Source: Trichostrongylus colubriformis (taxonomy: Eukaryota > Nematoda > Chromadorea > Rhabditida > Trichostrongylidae). Taken from it: 64,000 bases of DNA. Where the stretch lies: NCBI GenBank assembly GCA_963978905.1, contig OZ022261.1, positions 124,001-188,000 of the forward strand, written 5' to 3'. Shown in pieces: positions 47,101 to 62,100 of the stretch; position 1 is the first letter of the stretch; each line of letters begins with the position of its first letter. The notes below the pieces were generated by a model. It had not been told where the DNA came from, did not search any database, and was given only the letters and a program-made list of their open reading frames with translations. The translations under genes and the position numbers were made by a program.

Positions 47101-50100
47101 CATCGGACTGACCGAGACGGGGAGGCATCGCCCGCTACACGCCGTGTACGAGACTGGTGAAGAACTGTTCCATGCGACAGGAGAGGCGTTGGTGGTGTGG
47201 GCGTTCTCCTCAACACGCACTTGGCCATGAACATCGATTCATACGGGAATCTGACAACCCGAATCGGACGTCTGCGATTGAAAAGATGTGGTTCTTTGAA
47301 GTAATATGGGGGGGGGGTGGTAAGAGAACAACAATGGTGAGGGAGCGGAAGTGATAGCAACTGATAAGGGCTGTTGAGGGCCTTGGAAAGCAAATGGCGG
47401 GAAATTGATATCTCGCGTCGCAGCAAAGATGCGATCCTGAATTTTGCATACCAGTTGGACTGGCGCACACTACTGGTGCGTCACACATGGAAGCCTGCAA
47501 AATGAGCTTGATCGATATCGACTGATGCGAAAGGAAGAGACTGACGGGTAAGATTTTGTTTCCTTTTTCCGTTTTTGCAAATTCCCTGTTTCTGTGATTC
47601 GTTTGAATGATGATACTGATCGATTGATGCGTTCAAGCTCAATCAGCATGCTTCCACGTGTGACGCGGCAGTAGTGTGCGCCAGCCCAACTGGTTATTTG
47701 TAAAATTCTGGAACTCATCAATGATGTGACGCGAGATAGGAAGATCGTGACAAACAGCTGGGCGGACACACATCACACAACACACACAGAACACATCGTA
47801 ATAGATGAAGATTTGAATGAAGTTTGTGTAAACTATTTGAAATAAAATAGATTCTGAGAAAAGTTGTACGGTAAAAACCGCGTTGCTCTATATGATTCAC
47901 CCTGTAATGTCGTTCTCATGTACTCAGTACCGCTATGTCTACTCAAAGTGACAACCCACCCGTTCCAACTTCGGCATCGACTACCACAACCACGTCTCAT
48001 CGAGCATCGGTATCCTCGCCAAGTCCAGATACTACTCATCTCATTTACATGTTGATACCAAAGTTACGATAATCACTTGCTCTTTTCGTCTCTATCTATC
48101 GAAGAGCAGAACATTGTGATTGAAGCTATCCGCAAACTTCGTGACATCTTACCCGCTTCACCCGTTCGTCCTCCGCTAGCCTATCGTCTGCTTCACCAAC
48201 CACGTATCGCTAACGATCAAGTACGGAGATCATTATCGGTCCACTCGTTCAACAACCATCTTGGAACTCATTTATCGCTATTCCACAGGATTTTACTACG
48301 ATGAAGAAGTCCCACGACTGACGACGATCGATATCAAGAGATTTCCGTTCCATACAATAACAGGCTACCCGTACGCATAGCTCAACCATTCACTAGAGCA
48401 CTCAACTTCGACACAATTTTCAGCATCGAACACATTGCTGCAAGGTAGGCGCCTTCCTCTACAATTCATTCTTCACATCCGTTAGCGAATGGCTTGTCGA
48501 AGAAGTTACCGTTCCTACCGCAGCCGACCTAATCTATCCACCCACACTTCATTACCCTTTCATGCTATTCACGTCCATTACAAGGGACTCAACACAGCCA
48601 TCGAGAAGCTTACCTATTCCCAAGAACATCTGGCAGACGATCCTTCACGGTTCGAAACTGTCCCACACTTGCTGCAAATGTACGAAGACAACGCACTCAT
48701 GGATCTAATCGCACCTCGCATTCTTCGTCGATTTTCTCAACGGTATCAACTTCACACGCACCAAATACATCCTCGTCGCTGCAATCGCTGCTACAACTCA
48801 CGCATACTTCTCATTCTACATCTAATCAAAGCTATTCGCTACAATCTCGACATACCCGCTCCATTACCACCAGACCCTAACGCAGTACCATTAGCACAGC
48901 AGCCACTTGTTCAAGTTCCACGTACTTCTATCATCGACAGAGTTCCTCAACGCATGAGGGAAATGGCCGTCAACTCTACAGTGCCCTGCATAATTATACA
49001 GCCACCTATAAATTGTCCAAAAACTCTGTTCGCAGAGTGATTCAAAAGAAGTCCTAAGTGAAAGATGTAGCCAGTGTGGACGCGCATTTGCGCATCCATA
49101 CCAAATTTTAGCTAAGAAACATAGAGGATTCTTTTCTTAATTTGTTTCGAAAATGGCGCTTATACCATTCTGCAAAATTATACAGCCACTGAACAGATTG
49201 ACGCACTCGTCAACCGAGAAACAACGAAAAAGGGAAAAATGCTAATTTTGCGATCATTTAGTCTTCCATTGCTTCGAATAGCCACAAATTTTGTTGATAT
49301 GGGTCAATATTAAGATTTTCAGAATGTTTTTAGACCACATGCTGCCACTCTTCGATGACAACGTCTCTAAACTCCCTGACACCTTCCAATCGGTCTGAAT
49401 CCTTTTCTCTATGAAACCTCAGATAATGTTTCATCATGTAAAGATCGGAGCCGTTCGTTATCCGGGTCAGAAGGTCCAATCGGTGTCCGCTTCACCATGA
49501 TCGAGTGTTCCAGTTGACATGGGATGGTCCACCAACTTACAAAAAACAAGATTTTGGTGAAGATTTCGAGACACATGACAGTAGGAGGGTACGGCGCACA
49601 AAGGCTCGGTAATCGGATGGTTCATCCTTTCGAGAAGGAAACAAAAATTCGAATGATTATTTGATCCCACACATTGACACCTCCTTCTTTGAAGTTCTTC
49701 TTGAAAACTTGAGTTTGTCCCTTGTGCGATAGCGCCGGTAGCCGTCGGGGACGTCATAGCCAAAACCTTTTTTCATCAGACAGAACAATCTGGAGAAAAA
49801 AACCAAAGGGGAAAGGTGTACAAACTTGAGGGGATTTTCGGACAATTTGCCATGGTGTGGGACCAAGTAATCATTCGAATTTTTGTTTCGTTCTCGAAAA
49901 GATGAACCATCCGATTACCGAGCCTTTGTGCGCCGTACCCTTCTCCTGTCATGCGTCTAGAAATCTTCACCAAAATCTTGTTTCCATGTAAGATAATGGA
50001 CCATCCCATGTCAACTGGAACACTCGATCTGGTGAAGCCGACACCGATTGGACCTTCTGACCCGGATAACGAACGGCTCCGATCTTTACATGATGAAACA

Positions 50101-53100
50101 TTATCTGGGGTTTCATGGAGAAAAGGATTCAGACCGATTGGAAGGTGTCAGGGAGTTTGGAGACGTTGTCATCGAAGCGGGCAGCATGTGGTCTAAAAAC
50201 ATTCTGAAAATCTTAATATTGACCCATATCAACAAAATTTGTGGCCATTCGAAGCAATGGAAGACTAAATGATCGCAAAATTAGCATTTTTCCCTTTTTC
50301 GTTGTTTCTCGGTTGACGAGTGCGTCAATCTGTTCAGTGGCTGTATAATTTTGCAGAATGGTATAAGCGGCATTTTCGAAACAAATTAAGAAAAGAATCT
50401 TCTATGTTTCTTGGCTAAAATTTGGTATGGATGCGCGAATGCGCGTCCACACTGGCTACATCTTTCACTTAGGACTTTTTTTGAATCACTCTGCGAACAG
50501 AGTTTTTGGACAATTTATAGGTGGCTGTATAATTATGCAGAGCACTGTATAGCTATGACAACAACATCAACGACAACCTTACAACGACGGCACCCACAAC
50601 CATGGCCACTACGACGTCATCTCGATCAACATCTTCATCGGAAGACTCCGTCGCCATCGCCAGGCCAGTAGAAACGATACGCCAAGTAACTGCACCACCC
50701 CGTCTCCCATCCACAAATCCCACTCCACCATATGCACGTTATCGATCGCAAGGATCTTGCGACTCTCAGAACCAAAAGATCAACGGGAAGGAGCCGCTCG
50801 CCCACCCGAACGTCGCGCGCCTCCGTCAGCGGATCATATTCAATGCCAGTTCTGTCAAGGCCCCCATTACACCGCCAGCCGTGAAGAAGTCACCAGCCTT
50901 GCAACGAGAACTGAATGCGTTAATGCAGGCCGCTGCCTCCGTTGCCTATACATACACAGCCCAGGCTATTGCACAGAAACGCTCCAAGTCGTATCTGCTA
51001 CGATACAGAACACCATCCTGCACTGTGCACTCATAGCAGTCGCATCATCGTCGACATCGGTAAGAAACCCAACGTGTTCTTGACTCTATTAGACAGATCA
51101 ACGAGAGTTTGCACAAGATCTAAACTCAGCTCTCGCAAATAATCGCGTCGTGCATATGTGCCAATCTATAATCAATCCTATTTTCGATTTCTCGTTTTGT
51201 TCTTCATATTGCTAGACCCTTAAGGGCAGCATTAGGGGAAATTCGGACGAAAAGTAAAAGAAGTAGTGAGTGTGAAAGTCGAGATGCCCAGTAAAAGGAC
51301 AGAGAAGAAACAGCGGATGGAATTGGCCAAAAGCCCGAGAAATAGGACCCCACTTCCACTGTTGATTCTCGACGCGGACGACCTGTCCGTCATGCGGGCA
51401 GTAGTCTGATCTAGTTTTCCATTGGCATGTTGCCAAGTAAACACAGGGAATGTTTGGAAATACGACAACATCTATTTTTTAGAGTGAGCTTCAAGCTAAA
51501 ACTGCGAAAGCGCGCCGCAGAACCTTCGATCCTACCGCATTTCCTTGGCCGCTCCCACCCCAGTCAACCGAGAATCACGTCGTCGGGAGGGAGGACCGAC
51601 AAGTCAAAGAGGCGGGACAGATAAGCGAATGCGGCTTTTTGCGGCGTTTCTACAGCTCGGAGGGACGCTTTTTCACCGGGATTTTGCCACAGATAGCCTT
51701 CTCAGTCGTGTAGTTTCCATAAGTAATTTAGGCCCAGGACTACCATGTGAGTGACTTCCTGCAGGGATTTCTCCATTACCGCATTACCCCCAATGCTGTC
51801 TTCAAATCCAGTATCAATAATAGTCCGTCATATTTGTCGTGTATATTTTATTATTCCGACCTCCAACTACAGACAGGATAAAGGACACACAACATCGGGT
51901 TCAACCCCACCCACCCATCGGGCTGACAGACCGCTACAAGTTATCCATTCGTTCGACATACGCGGGTCACGTATTTGAGAGCACAGCTTGCAATCAAGCC
52001 ATATAAAGAATGCCGCGAGAAGCCCGAATGAAAGCCAAATGAAAGCCCGCGAGAAGAAAATCATCTCTCTCGCAGGCCATCGGTCCCCTTGGCGTAAAAC
52101 CACTATCAGTAGTTAGCTCCTTCCATTCCTCGTCATCTTCGTCAATCAAGCAGACATGGTCAGTCGTCACGCAGTCACTCAACTTACATGGAAGTACGTC
52201 GATTGCTCACTTGGTCAATTGGTCTACGCTTTGGAAGTGAATGGAATCTATGGAAAACTACGCTTACTGTTGGTCGCCGCAATGTACGTTCTCACGACAG
52301 CATCGTCTCAGTCATTCAGTTCCTTACACCATTGTCTCGTTCTCTATTGTATATTGCCTACATCTGAAGCACTTCAAGTATCTGTTCTGCAATTATTCCT
52401 CACAGTATTTACTCACATACTTATTCACACAGTCACAAATTCATTTGTATTTACTCGCTTGTTACGTAGAGGACCCGTTAGGCCCACCTGTACTATCCGG
52501 CAAAATATACAACATTTAGTGCAATCGTTGTGCCACCCCCTTTCAGTCAACTCTCATGATCCTCAGTGACTCGGGCTTCACATTTGGGCCCCTAAATGAG
52601 GCGTGCCAAATATTGCCGCAGCATTTTTTCCGTAAATATATTCTGTCATCAGGCAAGGCATTTTCCTTTCACCGTCGGGAGTGTCGTGACTCATCGGCCG
52701 ACCTCAAGCAAACTTGCTCCACGCCGTAGCTGCCAGGAAACCGTGCTAAGCACGCACGCTTCCCACGGTTCAAACTGCCTCACGTCGCTTATGGAAAACT
52801 CCAGAAGATTCTGGCTGTCTGCTCCTCTCGTGCGCGCCGAATCGGCAGTTAGTTCGTCGTCATGCTGCCGCAGTGAAAGCTCGTCTTGTATTCCTAGCCA
52901 TCGACTGATTATACTCCATCGTATTCAACATAGCTACTGAACGATATCCGCCGCGAGACATGTATCGCGCAGCATTTATAGCTGCTCACCATCAGTCGCC
53001 TAGCCATCGCGACCCATGAACGCAAGTAGACTTTAATGTTTTGTTGAATTCACTCTACAATCGCCAATCGCGATTGCCGTCCTTCAGTTGCCCCATTGTT

Positions 53101-56100
53101 ATCTGGTCTATTTAGTACATAGTAGGTATCCAAAATTATGTGAAGCCATTAGTTGTTAACAATAGTTTATTTCATACAATCTAATAATGATAGTATGCTC
53201 ATATGCTCATACCTCGCTATATCGCCATCGTTACGCTACACTGTCGAACGTTGAACGCAATCCACTTGCTGGTCATCGCCAATCAATATCCCACACGTCA
53301 CACTGTTACACGTCTACAAGACAGGGGAAGAGAAGCCTACAGTAACCGCGTGACAGCAGGCAGGACACATCTCTACAAGAGCACTCCTCAAGGGTGCAGA
53401 TCTTCTTCCCCCGGTGATGTGGGCACCATGGATTTCCACGCTCCGCCGCGATCCACGTTTTACCACCAATCGCACTTCCCCACGCGGGTCACGACAAATA
53501 TTGTTCGATACTGAGTAATCGATACCAAAGTGCAGGTACGCACACTCTACAGCGTGACAGGAGTACTACAGTGCGCTACAAAAGTAGTAAAACAAACGCG
53601 GTTTCGAAAAGTTCAGTACGTCCGACCACATCTACGCGGTCAGGCTCATTAAAGTATCGTGAGAGTACAAATTTTCGCTAGGTCTCGCATTCATCGGTTT
53701 GAGGAGGCCTTCGAACCCGTTGAAAGAGAAGTGGATATCGAAGTCCTGAAAAACTATAATAGAGTGTACTAACTTACTACATAAGCATATTCCGGGGGTT
53801 CTGAGCAAATTCACGAACGAAATATCATCGCTCTCCAAGGAGATCATCATGGATGGGAAGAGAAGGGTTGGAACAGGCGAGATATCTCACCCAAAGTTCC
53901 CTGCACCACACTTGGACGTCATGCTCAATCGGAATGAGAAGACATTGAAGTGGAGGTCGACGGCCACTACTCACATCAGCGCCGCTTCGCCGATGACACC
54001 GTGCTCATAACACAAACAATCGAGAAAGCGGAGTGAGTGCTGGCTGATTTTGATTGCAAGTGTGGAAAGGTCGGTTACAGGTGAACCTAACGAAGGGGGT
54101 GTTCATGAAAATCGGACTGATACCTGATACCCGTTCACACTCAACGAAACGAACGAAGCCAGCTACATTACCTTGGTCGAGAAGTCGATATGATGGAAGA
54201 TATAGCACCGGAGATGCGCAGAAGGAAATGAGTGGCTTGGGGAGGGTTCACAACTATCAGGGACGTCACCGTACTTGCTGAAAAATCGAAAATTAGATGG
54301 GCCGGACGCGTATCGTATACTGCGGTGTCCACTTCCTCGCATGTCAAACTAATATTCTGACGACCACCGACCCAATGAACGAATTTTTTCACAAAAGCTC
54401 CGCGCAAAAAAAAAACACGACGTCGAGTTCTCCTGCAGCTGAAAAGTCTCACTTGAACACTCTGCTCCATGACAGGGGTGAATAGAAAGGTGTCTGGAGC
54501 TCGCTCGACCCTCGATGAACAAGAGGACCACAAGTAATACAGTCGTTACTATACAGATTGACAGTGGATGATACATACAGTATCGTGTGGGGTGGGAAGG
54601 GGACTTCAATGAGAGTGAACCTATGTGATGATTACTGATAATAGCGGATAGAGGTAAAGGCGAATGACACCAAATCTATTGCAGTTTTCGCACTGACAGT
54701 GGATACCCCTTTGGAGCTCTCTATTATGTAGGATGAGACGAGATCTTTAAAGTAAATGATATAAGCCGATAACAAGTTGTATGATAGATCCGACCCACCG
54801 CTCACGGGAACACTTCAACTACAATGGCCTAAGTGTTAAGTAATCAGTGGACGAACACATTTCATTTCTGTTTCCATATCAGTTGTAACAAAGAGGTATG
54901 CCGCTATTTTTTATATTTCCAAATGAAGGTGGTTGTTCACATAGATATGATACGTAGCAATAACGACATCCATCAATCAACAGCGAAATTAGGGCCGCTA
55001 CTAAATCTCAGACGCCGGCTGCCGTGCATTTGTGTTCTGTTGGCAGGTACCGTAACCTTAAGCATATTTATAATCGTTTCGGAGCAGGTGTTTTGGGTGT
55101 TGTATTAACTTCATCACTGCTTAGCATGTGATGTTCTCCGTCCTAATCGCTAACACGTGGAAAATTCCATGAGGTTAATGTAGTTAGGGGTCATGCACTG
55201 CTCTCAACGTCCGGCGCTATTTTTGCTTGAGCCTTAGTCGAGGAGGAACTCGTATCTGCCCCTAGATAAGATTTAGGTGAAAATATACATTTTGATGTAC
55301 AAACAAATGAAAGCGGATGATTGCACGAACGGCAGTGTGAAAATGAGTACCTCCACTGCACCAATTTGATATTTCGTCCGCATTTGTCTACTACATCAGA
55401 GCCAGGCTTCTTACATTATTCCAGCAGATTCGGTCGGTGCAAATACATCGTTGCGCTCTATCCCTCACACTAGGGTCAGCGAAGAGCACAATGGATCACA
55501 CTTTCCCCAACTCTACTTTTATCGAAAAATGTGGGCCTACATTTCATAAATGTCTCGCTCAGCTTCATGCACATTTCGATCAACATGACGCTTCGGAAAT
55601 AAGGGTGTTCCAGATACTGCTAATTTTAAATGGCAGTCTACAATAGCTCGTTAGCGGTTATAGCTACGTTAGTTCGAAGTCAGTTAAACAAAATCGTGCA
55701 GGGGGGGATTCACTGCACTTGGCATTCGACGTTCATTTTACCCAGGCTTTGGCAGGAAAATGAATCTTCTCTAAGGCTAGGCAAAAATAAAAGTTCGAGT
55801 GGGCACCCGATGCTTGTAGAATAGCACAGTTAAAGAAGAACGCAAAAATGAGTGCCCTCCTTGATTAGTTGGCTCCTATAACCCTATAGCACCTCTATCT
55901 CGCATCTATCCTGCACCTACAGAGTTTACTTCACGGTTAAAGTTCGCACAAATAGTTGCGCTGCAATAGGTGACAAGAAGTGCGTGTCATTACATATTCG
56001 TTGACGCACAGCGTAAACCCTGAAAGGGTAAACTTGAGGCGCCGTTGCTGACCTGAATAGTGCGAAAAACTGCTCTGATCTAGTAGACCCCAGCAGTGGA

Positions 56101-59100
56101 ACATACGAGAGGACGCACAACAAGCGGGAACATAGAGCAGTGCTGTGTAGTGGTAAGGTACCATCTCGAGCTAAGCACTCGGGTGATCATGACCAGCTGC
56201 AAGGTTACGGTACCTGCCAACAGTACGCAAATGCACGGCAGCAGCCTACGAGATTTAGTGGCGGCCCGAAGTTAAATGCTCAAAGTAACTATATTTCCCG
56301 TTTCGATATCAATAGCAACAAATGTACCAATTGCTGAACTGCTTCGCTACCGAACAATGATGGGAGAAAAGAGTCACCTCAACGCACTCATGTATCTCAC
56401 CGAAGATCTTAGCGATTTTGAAACAAATAATGAAAGCAAGTGGGTAATAATTAACCCACCTTTTCATAGACTGAAGACTGCCTCATATAATCAGAGTACA
56501 ATTCATGTATCGAAGAAACGGATGCGTTCGACAGCAGCTGCCAAGCTATGGTCCGGAAATGCTGTGGGATACCACGCTTTACCAACGTCTGTAAAATAAT
56601 TCGAGCATCTTACAATATTTGAACATATTGTCCCAGCAATAGGGTTTTTTCTTCCTTTATTATCACAGTTCCGTAATTAAAGTGAGAACCAATGTGTATT
56701 CTATTTGAATGTTCAACAACATGTGAGTTTGGTTTCTCAATTCCATCTTGATGTAGCTGCTCAAATATCTACCAACCCACCTCACGACACCTGAATGCTT
56801 CCCAGATACCTTCCTGCACAACTAGTAAACACTGTTTGCGTGACAAAATCTTTGGACGTAGAGACCCTCTATACAAACGTAAGCAACAGTGTCATAATGA
56901 AGGCTCTTCAAGCTATGGAGCCAGCAACGTTATGAGAACAACATTCATGGGCTTCTCGTAGGACAGCTGATGACCCTGCTACATAAGTGTCTCAGCTGCA
57001 ACGTTTTCATCTAGTCGAAAAGGTATTTACCTTAGGCCCATCAATGGGGCATCCTTTAGTGACCACATCGGCAGTAGCTTCCATGCCCAAAATGGAGACG
57101 CCAAAACTATTGTAGAAACCCACTCCATTTACTGCTGATACATTGATAAGTGCTTTGTAATCTGTTCCACATAGGAGCAAATGGATTTGTGTTCTCATTT
57201 AATTGATAGAAAATATAAGTTCATGATAAAAGCACAGAAAATACCTCGAAGATTGACTCCCCGGCTCGTCATTGAAATGAGAATTTGGGATGCATACGCA
57301 CTCACATTGAATTTTGACATGGTACAGGAAGCCCGGCAACAAAAATATCTTCAAGCATCTTTGGTCACCCCACCTCTCCAAACGAAGCGAAGTGTCGTCG
57401 AGGGGGGGGGGGGGGGAGAGAGCAGACGTGAGCGTAAGCAGACGCTGGCACACAAAATAGCTATGTTCAATGGCTAGAGTACCCCACGCATCTAGAGATC
57501 CAGAAATGGCAACGCACTCAGCGAACTCAGTGGTATCCATTCGACGGAGAAATTTCCTTCCTGATGTCATTAGTTTCTCTGGGATGTTAACGACTCCAGT
57601 AAGGGAGGTTTGAAGACATGCGGCATGGGAAACACGGTCGCCATCGTAGGCGTGTCACCTCTCATAAAGCATCACGTTGTGCGCAATCGACTTTACCATC
57701 GATGCGTACGATCCCACTGTGTGATTCGCCCCACGAGATGGGAAGGACTGCACCACGTGGGTTATAGTCTAGAATTATTTGTAACAATTGTGGGGATAAG
57801 TATATCGAAAAATGGCAAGGCTTTTACATGTAAAGTAACAATAACAGGTTGCGCATATCGACTGCATATCGACTGAGCCCATAGGGTTCAAAAACATGAC
57901 GGGAACGATTTGGAATTCATAGCTGAGATGGGACTTGTCTTGAGAAACCCAATTCGCCAGTTATCGCATACGCAAATCGCGTGAAAATCTCTCGAAAAAT
58001 TCTAGTCTCAAACCAATCGTCCAAGGATGAACCGTATAGTAAATGCCTCATAATAAAATTAACGTTCTCACATAAAAAAGTCTGGGTTGGGTAACGACAA
58101 CGACCACTGCCAATCACTGGTGACTGGTTGGTTCGACGACCCCGTTGAATGCTGTCCATGTGCCATCTTATATTGTACGATTATCTAGGCGGCCTTCATT
58201 CAGTAGATCAGATGAAGTGGCAGACCGAGTGGTTATGAAGTGGCTTGACCCCTTATACCTCTCAAGGCGATCTTAAACAACAAAGAACAATAAAAGAAAA
58301 GCATTTCAAAACCACGTTGATGTTCGTACCTTGGAACAAGATGAGTTTATTGAGAAGATATTCATGAAAATTTCAACAAATTTTGAAATATTGAACTATT
58401 TTGCAATAGTTCGATGTAGAACACCTTGACCTGTGAAATGTAGGTTATGCATAGTTATTGAAGAGGGTGCCAGAAAAGGATCACTTTTATTCTTCCGCTT
58501 CCGACAAAAAAGTAACCAGTTGTCGAATCCACTCGACGGTTCGACGCTCATCGTGGCGAGTGGGTGGCAATGGGACTGGACTGGAATGCACAGCGGGAGT
58601 CTTTTCTTCGGCAAATGCCCCTGGGTAGGTTCGACCATGCCGAGAAAGAGTCAAGTACTAGCGAAGAGCGGACCCCCCCCCCCCTTCTCTCTGTTTCGAT
58701 GCTTGAGGAAGGGGCCTGCGGACGCGCTGGCAAAGCTTCGTCAGGACACCAGGGAACAAAACGCCCAACCAGCAGAAAAACAGCCTCAGTACCCCGCACA
58801 CCGTGGTCAGCCGTCTCCGACGTCGGGCGGTACGACATCCGGTGAGAGGCGAAAAAGTCTCGGGTTGCGCACGACGTCATGGATTCTGGACAATGACGAC
58901 ACACCTCGTACAAGGCAAGGAGACTGCTTCATGCTCTGCACCTATAACGCCAGAACATCTCGTCCAACGCCAATCTCCATGCTCTCGTCGACGCTGCGAC
59001 TCGCATCAAATTCCATGTGATCACGCTGCAAGAAACCAAGAGCAGAACAACCGACGTACGACAGCTTAACGACGGGACCCTTGTTATCCGTGGAAAGAAG

Positions 59101-62100
59101 ATTCCGTCGCGGAATGTCGGGGCGTTGGATTGGTCGTGCACTCGTCTGTCGTCCGCCATGTCGACTCTCACGAGATTCTGTCTCCTCGTCTAGCCATTCT
59201 AAGCATTCATCCACTGCATCAGAAGACCATCTCAATAGTCAACTGCTACTCACAACACGCAGCAGCTGACGATCCCGAATGGCATGCGTCATCTCATTGA
59301 CCTTATGTGTGCAGCACGTCTCTTCTACGGTGTTTGAGAAGAAGGAACACCACCGCTGGACATGGGAGTCACCCAATGGCACGACTCATGCTGAGATCGA
59401 CCACATTTTGACAAAGAAGATGGTGCCTCTACGGCATCTCCGTGGCGCCATCTTTCTGCTGTGGATCCGATCATCGCCTTCTTCGCGCCAGAATCAGGTT
59501 CGACCATAGACTGGAGAGGAACACCTGTCACCGGCTGAAGGGGAGGAAGCAAGTCGTGTATGACGACAACCTTCTGAACGTGGCACTATCCCGTTATGAC
59601 TGGCGAATCGCGGAAGACCCGACCGAAGACTGCGAGCTGCTTCTCAAAGGATTGCGAGCCTGGGCTGACTTTGCATGTCTCGAACAATTCAGCAGAAGCG
59701 ATCGGGTTTCATCGAACACCAAGACGCTGCTTTAAAGGAGAGCAGCTTGAGACTGGAACCAAATGCGACTCATCTCGAGCGAGTGGTTATCAAAGCCAGT
59801 TGTAGAAAAGCGTTACAGGAGGATCTTTCGCAGTACAGGAAGAGAAGAATTCTAGAGGTGGCACATGAAAGACGATGTCTGAAGAAGTGCCGTCGGGACC
59901 TGAACGAGTTCAGTATTCCGCTATCGTCATTGAAGACTGACGACGGAACTGTCACCAGTTCCCGTTACGAGATGGAATCAATCACGCAGAGGTTCTACAC
60001 CAATCTGTTCCATTGCACACTACCCCTGCCAGATCCAGACATCCCCGCTTGTGGAACACACTATGGATTCTGCCGTCTGAAGTGCGAGTCGCAACTAGGA
60101 GTATGAAGAGCGGCACGGCTCCAGGGCCAGACAAGATCTCTGCCGATCTTCTTCGAGCAGGAAACCACGTCCTGCCCTCACTTCTCGCGGCACATATGAC
60201 GTCCTACCTTCAGAAGGTACGGATCCCAGATCAGTGGAGGAGTTAGCGCACTGTCATCTTGCACAAGAAAGTTACATTGCTGATCTTCGCAACTACCGAC
60301 CGATTAGCTTGCTGAGCGTGCTCTACTAGCTTTTCACGAAGATCATCCCAACGCAAATATCGCGCACACTGGATGATGCCCAGCCATACGAACAGGCTAG
60401 ATTCCGTCAGAGATTCAGCTGCATGGACCACATTCAACCGTTGCGACGCTCTTGAAGCCTGCAGAGAATACCATCTCTTCCACGTCCTAACCTTCGTCAA
60501 TCACAAGAAGGCCTTTAACAGCGTCGAGACGAATGCTATCCTGTCTGCGTTGGTCGACCAGGGAGTGGACGCGTCATATTCGAACATTAGCTGACTGCTA
60601 TCACTGCTGTTCTACGACAATACAGCTCTTACAACGCCCAATCAACATCTCCATTGGAAATGGCGTAAGGCAAGGCGACACCATCTCGTCAAAGCTGTTC
60701 ACTACTGCACTGCAGTGGGTTATGAAGTCGCTCGACTTAGACGACAAGGGCGTTTTTGTGAAAAGAGAATTCCTCTCGAATCTTCGTTTTGCGGACGACA
60801 TCGTCATCTTTTCGCGTAATACCAAGGAAGCAGAGATGATGCTCCGAGAGCACGAAGCCGGGAGTAAGATGGGACTGCAGATCAATCGGATGAAGACACA
60901 GTTCATGAAAAATGTCTGTTGCGATGCAGGACGTGTCGAAATCGAAGATAGACGGCTCCCCCATCGCCGAAACGATGTCGTACGTCTACCTCGGGCGTTC
61001 CATAAACATGGACAAGGCATGAAGGAAGAGCTCGATAGAAGAAGGAGAGCTGCATGGTCAGCCTACGGGTCTACTGAAGAGACCACCGACCAGCTAAAGG
61101 ATCCTGACCTACGCGCCGGTCTATTCGACTCGACGGTCCTTCCTGCTCTGTGTCACGTTGCCGAAACGTGGCCTGATACGTCAGCCACGGCGAAGTCCTT
61201 GCAGATAACACAGAGCATTCGAGAGATGTCTTCTAAAGTACACCCGGCCATCTCAATATCGTGCCGGGCTTCGCAGCTCCGATTTGAGGCAGAAGTCTCG
61301 TCTACGAGACCCTGTGGAATACGCATCGAAGGCCAAACACCGATGGGCCGGCCACATAATGCGGAGAGAAGACAATAGTGGACGAGAAGAACAGTAGAGT
61401 GAATCCCCCGGGATTGTCCACACCCCGCGGAAGACCTCTCATAAGGTGGGGAGATGTGTTCGTTGAACGCGTTAAACTAATGCGAAAAATTCCAGAATGG
61501 CTGGTTTTCGTGGTCGCCACCAACGAAATCAACGAATGAGCTGGATGACTATTGCGGAAGAACGAAACGAATGGAAATTGTGTGGGGGCCCGCACAATCG
61601 ATAAAGACAGGCCGTCTAAGTTAATCCAAGTAAGTAAGTTGTCGGATCCTGATAGAATGTTCTCGCCTCCAATTGAGAGACACTCACCGGATTCCTGAGC
61701 TATGTAAGTAGCTTCTGCACGAATAAGATCGGAACCTTATGCCAAGCTAACATGATGCCGTTTCAACTTGATGAAATGAGCGATATGATCACCCATACGC
61801 ACCCTACCAAGGTCTGTCCAGACCCACTAGTCGAGGGAGTGTTGTGTTTTCATCATACGCTGCTGCCATAGGCGTTGTTTAGCCCGACGAAGGTGGCTGA
61901 CGACTTCATGTTCTGACGTAGGGAAGGGCAGTGATCCAAAGCTTGCTTCCGTTCGTAGAAGAGCATTGCAGGAATATTTTGACAAATTGATTTCATCTCT
62001 CACATCACTTTGTGTTCTGCATACTTGTTGCAGGTGAGCCATGAGAAAAGAGACTATTTTCTGAGCACTCCCTGGATATTAATAATTTATGTGTTCCCAC

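Larger units (their letters stand above)
58590..61640 (+). mobile_element. RTE-type non-LTR retrotransposon (copy C), decayed
   Basis: Leader and N-terminal frame 58433-59020. Endonuclease from [10 protein letters not shown] (about 58938), through [10 protein letters not shown] in another frame, DLMCAARLF and [10 protein letters not shown] (about 59350). [22 protein letters not shown] (60104), [53 protein letters not shown] with the catalytic pair intact at 60788-60799. C-terminal part [20 protein letters not shown]. It ends near 61640 with an AAGTAAGTAAG tail. Distinct from copies A and B in sequence. Frameshifts throughout. Confidence 0.9.

Noticed and set aside
61691..61718. 27-nt minus-strand interval with acceptor CGTGCAG and donor GTGAGT
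   Set aside because: Considered as a RabGAP microexon between 63352 and 56588, but those two exons already join in phase and the interval has a stop in the required frame.
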